A DNA stretch of 64,000 nucleotides from MFD01213-c1 sp963704405 (GTDB taxonomy: Bacteria; Planctomycetota; Phycisphaerae; Tepidisphaerales; Tepidisphaeraceae): contig OY969903.1 in NCBI GenBank assembly GCA_963704405.1, positions 4,216,001-4,280,000 of the forward strand, in the 5' to 3' direction. A model generated the notes under the pieces. That model did not search any database, was not told the origin of the DNA, and saw only the letters and a program-made list of their open reading frames with translations. Below are positions 55,213-62,508 of the stretch, piece by piece (the stretch's first letter is position 1; each line of letters starts with the position of its first letter). The position numbers and the translations under genes are program-made.

Positions 55213-55896
55213 ATGACTCGCACCATGCACCCGCGCTCCACCCGTCGTTCGCGCCCCTGTTCTGCCGGCGTGATGTTCGAAGCGATTGAATCCCGCACGT
55301 TTTTTTCAGTGGGCGCTGCGACGCCTCCGCCCCCGCCTCCTCTGCCACCGCCGCCGAAGCCAGGCATCATGCTGGATAAAGGCGTTCTGCTGATCGGCGG
55401 CAACCCCGCGGTGAACAACAAGATCAGTGTTGGCGTCAGCCCGGACAACTCCACTATTCTTGTTTCTGTCAACGGCAAGCCGGCCCAATTCAAATCCACC
55501 GACGTTCATGACGTGATCGTCGCCGGCGGCCCGAAGAACGACACCATCTATGTTGCGCTCGCTCGCGCCAAGGTGCTGCATCCTGTTGTGATCTATGGCC
55601 TGGAGGGCAACGACTTCATCGCCGCCGGTGGTGAAAGAGATGTCATACTGGGCGGCCCGGGCGATGATACGCTCAGCGGCGGTTCAGGCAATGATGTCTT
55701 GGACGGCGGCCTTGGGAACGACGTGCTCAATGGCAACGACGGCGACGACATCCTGCTCGCCGGTCCGGGCAAGAACATCCTCCATGGCGGGGCCGGCAAC
55801 GACACCCTCACCGGCAACTCCGCCTTCGACATCCTCGACGGCGGCCCGGGCATCAATGTCATTCACGACCTGAAATCCCCGCCAACCCCGCACTAA
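55213..55896 (+). CDS. Small secreted RTX-like calcium-binding protein
   Basis: 227 residues. MFEAIESRTFFSV at 21-33 is a divergent LEPR-XLL motif, followed by a polyproline stretch. The C-terminal half has RTX nonapeptides (GGPGDDTLS, GGSGNDVLD, GNDGDDILL, GGAGNDTLT), giving a calcium-bound beta-roll. GGAG precedes the ATG. A strong terminator follows. Probably a cell-surface protein; no enzymatic domain. Confidence 0.85.
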   Translation: MTRTMHPRSTRRSRPCSAGVMFEAIESRTFFSVGAATPPPPPPLPPPPKPGIMLDKGVLLIGGNPAVNNKISVGVSPDNSTILVSVNGKPAQFKSTDVHDVIVAGGPKNDTIYVALARAKVLHPVVIYGLEGNDFIAAGGERDVILGGPGDDTLSGGSGNDVLDGGLGNDVLNGNDGDDILLAGPGKNILHGGAGNDTLTGNSAFDILDGGPGINVIHDLKSPPTPH

Positions 55897-55928
55897 CCGG
55901 CGGTTCCAGACTTCCTTACCCTGCAAAG

Positions 55929-55970
55929 GCATGGCGCGACTGTAAGCGCGCCATGCTTTCTTTTGTTTTC
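55929..55970 (+). terminator. Rho-independent terminator
   Basis: GCATGGCGCG (55929-55938) pairs perfectly with CGCGCCATGC (55947-55956) around an 8-nt loop and is followed by TTTCTTTTGTTTTC. It ends the RTX-like gene on the plus strand. Confidence 0.92.
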
Positions 55971-55986
55971 AAGGGAAAATACGGGA

Positions 55987-56394
55987 CTAGGTGACATCAA
56001 CGCGGATATCAGAAAACTTTTTGAAGTCATTGTCAAAAGTCGCGATGGGCAGCCGCTGGGCGGCGGCTATGGCCGCGATCGTGCAATCGACGAAGTGAAT
56101 TTTGCTATTCGCGTAGCGGTGAAGCGCATCGATATGTGCCCCCAGGTCGCTCAATTCAATGCCTCGGCTGCTGAGCAGAATCGATAAAACCCGCGCGATG
56201 TCGGCGCGGGAATGCTTATAAAAAGACTCAAGCACAAAAACACATTCCGCCAGGACGGCCGGAAGAATCACGAGCGCGAGCTCACCGCGATCGCAAGACT
56301 CAAACAGGCGAGCGGCGACCTTTGAGTATCGCTCGTGATCCTGAACGAGATGGCGAATAATGAGATTGGTATCGATCAGGCGGCGACTGATCAT
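55987..56394 (-). CDS. PIN-domain toxin (VapC type)
   Basis: 135 residues. The acidic residues of the PIN nuclease are visible: RRLIDTNLIIRHL, AVLAECVFVLES, HFVDCTIAAIA and TFDNDFKKF. VapC toxins cleave RNA such as tRNA. ATG 56394 overlaps the stop of the antitoxin gene (ATGA), the usual coupled order with the antitoxin first. Confidence 0.93.
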   Translation of the reverse strand: MISRRLIDTNLIIRHLVQDHERYSKVAARLFESCDRGELALVILPAVLAECVFVLESFYKHSRADIARVLSILLSSRGIELSDLGAHIDALHRYANSKIHFVDCTIAAIAAAQRLPIATFDNDFKKFSDIRVDVT

Positions 56395-56648
56395 GATGCC
56401 CGTTTCTTCGGCAAACGGGTGGAAAGAGCCGCAGCGGCGGCCTTACGAATGTCGCTGAACGACATCCCGGCTCCGCGACCGCTTGCCAGCGCACCACCGA
56501 GTGATCTGCCGCCAGGATGAACGCGAATGGTGACATGATCGCCGACCAGCTGGTACTCGAGCATATCGCCGGGCTTGATCTGCAGCGCGTCACGAATATC
56601 GCCGGGGATTGTGGTTTGGCCCTTTTTCGTCACAGTGGAATGCAGCAT
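56391..56648 (-). CDS. AbrB/SpoVT-type antitoxin (VapB)
   Basis: 85 residues. The swapped-hairpin DNA-binding domain is at 1-45 (TVTKKGQTTIPGDIRDALQI, KPGDMLEYQLVGDHVTIRV). The C-terminal part should wrap the toxin. A likely promoter is TTGTCG (minus strand, 56717-56712), 17 nt, CATAAT (56694-56689). The -10 area is bracketed by two GGTAAGG repeats that may be the autoregulatory operator. Confidence 0.92.
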   Translation of the reverse strand: MLHSTVTKKGQTTIPGDIRDALQIKPGDMLEYQLVGDHVTIRVHPGGRSLGGALASGRGAGMSFSDIRKAAAAALSTRLPKKRAS

Positions 56649-56744
56649 TTAAAAACCGCCTTTCAATCACGCTTCACCTTACCGGTATATTATGCCTTAC
56701 CAATGCAAGGGCGACAACTATCCCGGTCTAGCAAGGAACTTGAC

Positions 56745-56933
56745 TCAAGCCCCCCGCCGCCGCTTATGCGGCTTGGGCACCCGCGGCAAAACCGGCGTAA
56801 CCGGCATCGCCTTCGGCGGTGTCTTGCGAGGCCGACTCGCCGCCTGCTTCGCCAATGCTTCACTCACATAACTATTCACCACCGGTTCGCGGGTCCGCGA
56901 ACCGGTGTCCTGCTTAAATGGCTTTGCACCCAT
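56745..56933 (-). CDS. Possible small basic protein
   Basis: 62 residues from ATG 56933. It is rich in Arg, Lys and Pro, ending VPKPHKRRRGA; a helical segment VNSYVSEALAKQAASRPRK resembles a short DNA-binding or antitoxin-like peptide. No family was recognised. It contains a perfect palindrome in its coding part. It may not be a gene. Confidence 0.3.
   Translation of the reverse strand: MGAKPFKQDTGSRTREPVVNSYVSEALAKQAASRPRKTPPKAMPVTPVLPRVPKPHKRRRGA
56881..56906. repeat. 26-bp perfect palindrome
   Basis: ACCGGTTCGCGG (56881-56892) and CCGCGAACCGGT (56895-56906) are a perfect 12-bp inverted repeat with a 2-nt centre. There is no T-run. It could be a protein-binding site or a hairpin in a transcript. 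Confidence 0.7.
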
Positions 56934-57006
56934 CAGAATCTCCAAAAGTCTTTTTGATATTCACCATCAACCGGCATCAGTTTTAAAGCCGCGATGCAGC
57001 CAGGAC

Positions 57007-57537
57007 TTACTTCGGCTTCGCATTACGCAGCACGGGCCCGATGCCCCTCTGCTCCGCCATATCCATCGGCGTGAGGCCCCACGGGCCTTTGATGTCAGTT
57101 CTGGCGCCCGCCTGAACGAGCAGACGCACAACAGGCTCGCATCCATTCTCAATCGCCAGATGCAGCGCCGTTTCTCCCTTGAGGTTCTGTCCATCCAGTC
57201 GTGGATGCTTGGCCAGCATGGCCGCAACATTTTCGGTGAACCCATGCTCGGTGGCCAGCATCAGCGCGCTATAGCCCCTGGTGTTCTGCATTGCCGGATC
57301 CGCTCCCCCATCGAGCAGCGCCTGCACCGCTTTTGAATTCTGCCTGGAAACTGCAACGTAAAGCGGCGTGCGATTGTTCTCCAGATAATTCGTAGAAACT
57401 CCGCTGCCGGTGAGATCTTTGATCGTCTGGTCATCATTCCGATAGGCTGCCTGGTACATCGCCGAATGCCCACACCCTGCGGACCCTGCAGCCATGAACA
57501 CCATTCCCAAAACGATTAATATCGTCCGCTTCATCAT
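57007..57537 (-). CDS. Ankyrin-repeat lipoprotein
   Basis: 176 residues from ATG 57537. The signal sequence RTILIVLGMVFMAAGSAGC ends in a lipobox Cys. About four ankyrin repeats follow (NNRTPLYVAVSRQNSKAVQA, RGYSALMLATEHGFTENVAA, KGETALHLAIENGCEPVVRL, WGLTPMDMAEQRG). Probably a periplasmic or outer-membrane protein-binding scaffold. Partner unknown. Confidence 0.88.
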   Translation of the reverse strand: MMKRTILIVLGMVFMAAGSAGCGHSAMYQAAYRNDDQTIKDLTGSGVSTNYLENNRTPLYVAVSRQNSKAVQALLDGGADPAMQNTRGYSALMLATEHGFTENVAAMLAKHPRLDGQNLKGETALHLAIENGCEPVVRLLVQAGARTDIKGPWGLTPMDMAEQRGIGPVLRNAKPK

Positions 57538-57667
57538 CTGGTGATAGTTGACCAAAACATCCTCCTTTTATTAAATGAATCCGCCGTACCCCATCCTATC
57601 GACCTGCTTGCCCCCGGCAACTTTCGTCCTCATTTCCGTTAAGCCCATCACCTGTAAAATCCCTTCC

Positions 57668-57955
57668 ATGACACTCGAACAATTCAAAGCCACCCTATCC
57701 GAACCCTGCCCCCCACCCGGCCTCCACCCCCTGCTTCAAGCCCTATGGCACGATGCCCGCGGCGACTGGCAAATCGCCCACACTATTGCCCAATCCCACG
57801 AAGGCGCTGCGCCCTACGATCGCCTTCACGCATACCTGCACCGCAAGGAAGGAGACACATCCAACGCGGCCTACTGGTACCGCCGCGCCAATGCAGAGCG
57901 ATATACCGGCGCTCTCGATCAGGAATGGAATGACTTGGTCGAAGAATTCCTATAA
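57668..57955 (+). CDS. Conserved uncharacterised protein, probably leaderless
   Basis: 95 residues from ATG 57668. HPLLQALWHDARGDWQIAHT, YDRLHAYLHRKEGDTSNAAY and WYRRANAERYTGALDQEWND match a small conserved bacterial family of unknown role. TAAAAT (57655-57660) lies 7 nt before the ATG, with no ribosome site, so the mRNA may start at the ATG. Upstream in-frame ATG 57575 lacks support. Confidence 0.75.
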   Translation: MTLEQFKATLSEPCPPPGLHPLLQALWHDARGDWQIAHTIAQSHEGAAPYDRLHAYLHRKEGDTSNAAYWYRRANAERYTGALDQEWNDLVEEFL

Positions 57956-58098
57956 CACCCCACCCCACACGCACCTAACCCCCCAAAGGCTTTTTCCATT
58001 CAAAATTTCCCAACCCCTTTCGCGTCTTCCTTTACGCCTTCGTGTCGCGGTCGCATTTCCCTGGCAACAATGTTCGTTGTTTGTTAGGATACCCAGAA

Positions 58099-59163
58099 AT
58101 GCCCGCCGCCTCCTATCCCATCCTCATTTCCACCTCCCTCCCCGACTTCTCCTCAGAACCTCCGCCCCACGCATTTCCCGCCAATAACCAGGTTCGTATC
58201 GCCAAACGCATCGCCATCCAGCTCGTCTCCTACCCGCCCGCCACCTACGCCTTCCGCGGCCAGCTCAACGCCTTCGAGTTCATCTGGCCCATCGACGGCG
58301 CCATCGAAATTTTCGCCGATCACACTGCTGCCCCCAATCAGCTCGCCCTGCTCACCCCCGGCAAGCGCTGCGTCTTCGCCACCGGCCAACATCACGTCCG
58401 TGCCGTCACCGTTCAATTCCAGATCGACCGCTACCCGCGCACGTGGCGGACACACAGCCACTGGCCCTCTCTTCGCTCCCTGCCCGACGCCGACATCTGC
58501 CGCCCGCTCCTCTGCTATCTGCTCACCCATGCCAAATCGCGTAACCCGCTCATCATCCGCCCTGCCCTGACTATGCTGCTCAGCGCCTTCATCACCGGCC
58601 AGGTCGTCTATCACGCCCCCGCCGCCCCCGCATTTCCCGCGGTATTAATCCGCGCCCTCGATTACATCCGTCGGAAGATGACCGCCGAACCGCACCACCC
58701 CTTCACCCCCACCGAGGTCGCTGCCGCTGTCGGCATCTGCCGCGGCACGCTCGACAAATACTGCAAGCGATTCCTGCACCACACACCCATGAAGGAAATC
58801 TATCTCGCCCGCCTCGACCGCGCCGTCCATATGCTCGCCCGCACCGACTACCCCATCGCCGTCATCGCGGCCATGACCGGCTTCTGTAGCGACGCACAGT
58901 TCTTCGTCCATTGTCGCGCCCAGTTCGGCTGCTGTCCCACCTTCCTCCGCAAAGCCCTCCACGACGGCACCCAGCCCTACCCCACGCCGCGCAGTCCCAT
59001 GCTCACCGGCCCCATCTTTGCCCCCGTCCCCCCGCCAACACCCATCCCACCCGAATCCCTCCCCTATCCCCCCGGCCGCGCCCAACGCCGCTACCGCCAA
59101 AAGAAACGCCGCCGCGAGATGATTAAGGGCCTCACAGGGCTGTTCCGACGGAAAAGCAAATGA
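58099..59163 (+). CDS. AraC-family transcriptional regulator with proline-rich tail
   Basis: 354 residues from ATG 58099; an in-frame ATG at 58042 adds 19 residues. The N-terminal part is a cupin-like sensor. The helix-turn-helix pair is near residues 215-295 (TPTEVAAAVGICRGTLDKYC, DYPIAVIAAMTGFCSDAQFF, FGCCPTFLRKALH). The tail is Pro-rich then Arg/Lys-rich (QRRYRQKKRRREM), unusual for the family. A TAGGAT box (58085-58090) with TGGCAA 17 nt upstream sits 8 nt before the ATG and there is no ribosome site. Regulon unknown. Confidence 0.85.
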   Translation: MPAASYPILISTSLPDFSSEPPPHAFPANNQVRIAKRIAIQLVSYPPATYAFRGQLNAFEFIWPIDGAIEIFADHTAAPNQLALLTPGKRCVFATGQHHVRAVTVQFQIDRYPRTWRTHSHWPSLRSLPDADICRPLLCYLLTHAKSRNPLIIRPALTMLLSAFITGQVVYHAPAAPAFPAVLIRALDYIRRKMTAEPHHPFTPTEVAAAVGICRGTLDKYCKRFLHHTPMKEIYLARLDRAVHMLARTDYPIAVIAAMTGFCSDAQFFVHCRAQFGCCPTFLRKALHDGTQPYPTPRSPMLTGPIFAPVPPPTPIPPESLPYPPGRAQRRYRQKKRRREMIKGLTGLFRRKSK

Positions 59164-59220
59164 ATCGGACCGGTATGTGGTGCCAACCGTAAACGAGGCG
59201 CCATCTGCTGCATCGCAGCT

Positions 59221-59799
59221 TCAAGCCAAGCCGCAGCCCCTCTTGGCAAATGCGTCCTTCACGTGCGGGCGCGTCATGACATATAAGATAAAGAAGTTGA
59301 TGCCCAGCGAAATCACCATGGTGAAAAACAGGATCATTTGCATCGCCATAGGGTTAAAAGGGAATGGAATCTTCTGTGCCATTTGCCACTTCTGCACCAT
59401 CGGCCGGATGTACAGGATGTTGAAGAGAAAGGCGGGAATCGTCACGGCGATGTGATACAAGGCGTAAAACAGCAACAGCTTTCGGCCACGTGGCTTGAGC
59501 GACATCGACTGGATTCCGCCGATCAGCAGAATCAGACACAGGACAAAGCCTGAGATTTTGGTGAACAGCGACCACGCATACATCAAGCCATTTTGTTCGT
59601 AGGCTTGTTCGATCGGTGTCATGGAAATCCCGCCCAACGCACGAAGAAGTCCCCTGAAAACACCAAGCAGGCCCAAACCTCCCAGAATGATTGCGATGAT
59701 CGCCACCGCCGTCACGAAGCCCGGACGCAGCTTGGGGCGGTAGAACTTGGGCGCGGGCGTGGCATAGGGGATCGGGATTTGCGGCGGGAGGTTAGTCAT
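59221..59799 (-). CDS. Uncharacterised integral membrane protein
   Basis: 192 residues, four probable transmembrane helices (GFVTAVAIIAIILGGLGLLG; ISGFVLCLILLIGGIQ; LLLFYALYHIAVTIPAFLFN; ILFFTMVISLGINFFILYVM) after a Pro-rich N-terminus. The layout is common in planctomycete hypothetical proteins. GAGGA precedes the ATG. Function unknown. Confidence 0.75.
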   Translation of the reverse strand: MTNLPPQIPIPYATPAPKFYRPKLRPGFVTAVAIIAIILGGLGLLGVFRGLLRALGGISMTPIEQAYEQNGLMYAWSLFTKISGFVLCLILLIGGIQSMSLKPRGRKLLLFYALYHIAVTIPAFLFNILYIRPMVQKWQMAQKIPFPFNPMAMQMILFFTMVISLGINFFILYVMTRPHVKDAFAKRGCGLA

Positions 59800-59873
59800 C
59801 GGCAGTCCTCAGAAAAACGCACATACGTGGTTCGACAATTCCCGCCGCATTGGTTAAGAGCTACGGCCTACGG

Positions 59874-59995
59874 CAGGGCAACCGCATTCTCCGCCGGTCC
59901 ATGTGGGCGATCTGCATTGGCGATTTGAAAACCAGGATCGCTCGTCAGGCGCTCAGGCATCTTTTCAGGACTTACAGGAGAATGCGGTTACCCTG
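59874..59995. mobile_element. 122-bp MITE-like element, copy 2
   Basis: Same length and ends as copy 1, in the opposite orientation. The left end CAGGGCAACCGCATTCTCC is at 59874-59892 and the right end, with one mismatch, at 59977-59995. Exact 10-bp direct repeats CGGCCTACGG flank it (59864-59873 and 59996-60005). The different target duplication shows an independent insertion. Confidence 0.93.
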
Positions 59996-60024
59996 CGGCC
60001 TACGGGCCCTTTTAGTCATTTCCC

Positions 60025-60053
60025 TTGCCCGCTCCAGCACATCTTTGTATAAT
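60025..60053 (+). promoter_or_regulatory. Consensus-like sigma-70 promoter for a leaderless toxin-antitoxin transcript
   Basis: TTGCCC (60025-60030), 17 nt, TATAAT (60048-60053). The GTG start codon at 60062 is 8 nt past the -10 box, at or next to the expected +1. Confidence 0.7.
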
Positions 60054-60061
60054 TAAGTCCG

Positions 60062-60334
60062 GTGCAATACGAATTCCGTTGGAACGACTGGAACCTCGAT
60101 CATATTGCGCAGCATGACGCGGAACCAGCGGAAGTGGAGTTCGTCGTCGAGCACCCGGCGGCCGGTTATCCGAAATACGTCGGTGACGGCAAATATATGG
60201 CACGCGGCCAGACGATGGTCGGCCGATATGTCCAAGTAGTTTATATCTTCAGTCCCGCGGGCGTCGTTTACGTGATCCATGCCCGCGACCTGACGGACGA
60301 CGAGAAGCGGAAGCTCCGCAAGAGACGACGATGA
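60062..60334 (+). CDS. BrnT-like toxin (small RelE-fold/BrnT family)
   Basis: 90 residues. The start is YEFRWNDWNLDHIAQHDAEP; YMARGQTMVGRYVQVVYIFS and YVIHARDLTDDEKRKLRKRR follow the BrnT-like pattern of an N-terminal FxWDxxNxxHIxxH box and a C-terminal IxARxxxxxE segment. Members inhibit translation by RNA cleavage. It overlaps the next gene by ATGA. GTG 60062 directly follows a consensus -10 box. Confidence 0.75.
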   Translation: MQYEFRWNDWNLDHIAQHDAEPAEVEFVVEHPAAGYPKYVGDGKYMARGQTMVGRYVQVVYIFSPAGVVYVIHARDLTDDEKRKLRKRRR

Positions 60335-60684
60335 GCAAAGCGAAACAAGCGGATGATCTTCACCTGCGTCGCGGCGGCGCCTATGAGCGATTCATGGCGC
60401 TGACGCCGGCGCAGCGCGACGCGGAGGTGGCGAAGTTCGATCGCGAGGACCTGATCCCCGGCAAACCGCTGACGGCGGCGGACAAGGCGCTGCATCGCCG
60501 GGCGGCACGCAAGGCAAAGATGGGCCGGCCGCGGGTGGGCAAAGGGGCCAAGATCGTGCCCGTCAGCATTGAACGCGGGCTGCTGAAGGACGCCGACACG
60601 TTCGCCAAGCGGCACAAGCTCAAGCGATCGCAGATGGTCGCGCAGGGATTGCGGTTGGTGATGCAACAGGCGAAGGCGGGGTGA
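60331..60684 (+). CDS. Putative cognate antitoxin of the BrnT-like toxin
   Basis: 117 residues. The C-terminal part VPVSIERGLLKDADTFAKRH and KLKRSQMVAQGLRLVMQQA has a beta-strand then two helices as in ribbon-helix-helix repressors. The basic middle (AARKAKMGRPRVGKGAKI) is probably disordered. The coupling to the toxin and the size suggest a BrnA-type role. The toxin-first order fits brnTA operons. Confidence 0.65.
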   Translation: MSKAKQADDLHLRRGGAYERFMALTPAQRDAEVAKFDREDLIPGKPLTAADKALHRRAARKAKMGRPRVGKGAKIVPVSIERGLLKDADTFAKRHKLKRSQMVAQGLRLVMQQAKAG

Positions 60685-60888
60685 CCGTAACGGTCCCGCC
60701 GGCACCGAGCGCCGGGGGCGGCGGGACGCGGGCGGGGCTGGGGGCGGCGGCAGGCACGCTTGAGCGACTCGCAGAGGCCTCGCCCAGCGCCGGCGGCGGG
60801 TCAGGCAACACCACGCGAACGCCGCCGATAGGCGGATTTCGGGGAGCCTGAAACAATTCAGAAGCCGTTCCGTTTTGATTTTCCCATT

Positions 60889-61080
60889 TCACTGCCCTTC
60901 AGCAGCGTCGTCGTGAAAGGCGTGATCACTGCCCAGCAGGTTGAAATGGAACACAGCGTAGCTGATGTAGTTCACCCACCCCAGCAGGAAAAACGCCCCC
61001 GCCGCGGCGAGCGGCGGATATACCGCTTTACGCCAGAGCTTTGGGGGAACGTCACGTGCTTGCATTGCGGAACTTTGCAT
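60889..61080 (-). CDS. Possible small single-span membrane protein
   Basis: 63 residues, one transmembrane helix (VYPPLAAAGAFFLLGWVNYI). No family was recognised. It has no clear ribosome site. It follows another membrane protein gene on the same strand. Weakly supported. Confidence 0.4.
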   Translation of the reverse strand: MQSSAMQARDVPPKLWRKAVYPPLAAAGAFFLLGWVNYISYAVFHFNLLGSDHAFHDDAAEGQ

Positions 61081-61104
61081 ATCGATTGACCAAAAAGATG
61101 TCGA

Positions 61105-61751
61105 TCACTGATAAAAGCGGGGTCCCTTTTGTTCTCCCGGCAGCCATGCGGGGAGTTTGCCGCACTCTTCACCGGACTGAGCATAATAGTTAATCATGTC
61201 GGCGATATCCGTGATGGAACCTCCCAGTTCGTGTTGATGAATGACCAGATTATTCGCAACCGCGCCGTGCTGATTCACGCTCGGGCCCAACAGTTGAAGA
61301 TGGTACATCATTGCCATCCCCGTGACCCTCGCCCCGCCGAAGGCCGGCCATTCGATCCGATAGATGAACTGGCGAAACCCGCGCCGGACAGCACCTGAAT
61401 CATCAGTCCGATTCGTCCCGTCGGCGTAAACTCGTGCGACCGCCCGACTAGTCGGCACACGATTCCTTCGCGATATAACTCGATCACCGGCAGCGACCGC
61501 CCGATCGCATTGATCAGGAACATTGCCGATAGCGCCAGAACAATCGGTGCGGTCACAAGGCATGGAATCACCGCGTCGTGCCGGACCACCCCCATCGCGT
61601 CTGTGATGCCGCCGATCTCCGCAATGCCAACACCGACTAAGGCTAGGCCCACAAGGCCGCAGAGGGCGAAGCGAACCCAATCCATCCAGGATTTGCCGCG
61701 AAATATTCTGGTTGGCCTAAACGCGATGGGTGCCACCTTTTCCTCTCTCAA
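61105..61751 (-). CDS. Uncharacterised membrane protein, frameshifted
   Basis: About 215 residues when joined. Two transmembrane helices near the N-terminus (FALCGLVGLALVGVGIAEIG and LVTAPIVLALSAMFLINAI) are followed by a soluble domain. The first frame reads to MIQVLSGAGF and the second continues RQFIYRIEWPAFGGARVTGM. One extra G at 61378-61380 (CCC on +) joins them. Function unknown. Confidence 0.6.
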
Positions 61752-61819
61752 TGATCGATAAGAACTATGTCCCGAATGTCATTTAGTAAGCCGCAATCCC
61801 TTTGCTCCTTCGGAAATTG

Positions 61820-61866
61820 CCTTTGTCGGAACAATCACGCCCATTTTGAGCATGTCGCCATATTCG
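61820..61866 (-). pseudogene. GroEL gene fragment
   Basis: 47 bp match groEL 62649-62695 with four mismatches and encode EYGDMLKMGVIVPTK in the same frame, the same peptide as in the nearby groEL. The flanks are not GroEL. It is a relic of a second groEL copy or of a local duplication. The rest of 61752-61896 holds nothing recognisable. Confidence 0.7.
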
Positions 61867-61896
61867 CTATCTACGTTGTGCAATCTCCCCTGATCA

Positions 61897-62163
61897 TCAG
61901 GCGGCGGAAAGCGGAGCGAGATCGTTCGCGGAAAGCGACGTCTCGTGCGCCCCTTCCAATATCCGATTCACGGCCGACAGATCGACCGCCACAACCTGCA
62001 TGAATTCGATGCCGATCGGGCGGCCATCGCTTGCATAATCCACCACAAGATCGCCATCGCGGCGGGTCGTCGCGGCATGGTCCCCCGGCCGGCGATCTAG
62101 ATAAAGATACGCGGCGAAGGGCTTGCCTTGGCGGTATGTGACTTCGAGGTAAGGCTTACTCAT
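61897..62163 (-). CDS. DUF2283-like small protein
   Basis: 88 residues. VTYRQGKPFAAYLYLD, LVVDYASDGRPIGIEFMQV fit DUF2283, whose members often pair with small toxin-like proteins. It starts 4 nt after the upstream gene on the same strand. Antitoxin role is inference. Confidence 0.65.
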   Translation of the reverse strand: MSKPYLEVTYRQGKPFAAYLYLDRRPGDHAATTRRDGDLVVDYASDGRPIGIEFMQVVAVDLSAVNRILEGAHETSLSANDLAPLSAA

Positions 62164-62167
62164 TGTT

Positions 62168-62437
62168 TTATCCTACCGGGAATGCTGTCACGACAACCAG
62201 TAGTTTCTCAGCCGCCTGAGGTTCGACAACGACTTCCCACGACTCGCCGCAATGAGTCGTCGAGACAACCCATCGCCCCGATGTTTGATCAACACGATAT
62301 TCGGCAGCGCGCTGCAGCATGTCACGCAGATCAACTTCGTTGAAGCTTCGATCAATCATTCGTTTGGCCAGGTGTGGGTTTGAACAATCGAGTTCCCACG
62401 ACCACCAATCCGGCCAATCTGATACCGATCGTACCAT
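62168..62437 (-). CDS. DUF4258-like small protein, possible toxin partner
   Basis: 89 residues from ATG 62437; an upstream in-frame ATG at 62473 adds a Cys-containing 12 residues. NPHLAKRMIDRSFNEVDLRD, RAAEYRVDQTSGRWVV and EKLLVVVTAFPV match the DUF4258/RelE-like beta-sheet pattern. Coupled to the DUF2283-like gene, so a toxin-antitoxin pair is possible. Confidence 0.6.
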   Translation of the reverse strand: MVRSVSDWPDWWSWELDCSNPHLAKRMIDRSFNEVDLRDMLQRAAEYRVDQTSGRWVVSTTHCGESWEVVVEPQAAEKLLVVVTAFPVG

Positions 62438-62508
62438 CCCGCCCTCGCCTGCGCAAAGAAAACAGCCGATCAACGTTAATCAATCGGCTGCTGCATCGTT
62501 AAAAGGAT

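Noticed and set aside
60620..60892. 90-residue minus-strand Pro/Ala-rich open frame
   Set aside because: Low-complexity GC-rich sequence, partly opposite the antitoxin gene, with no family match or ribosome site.
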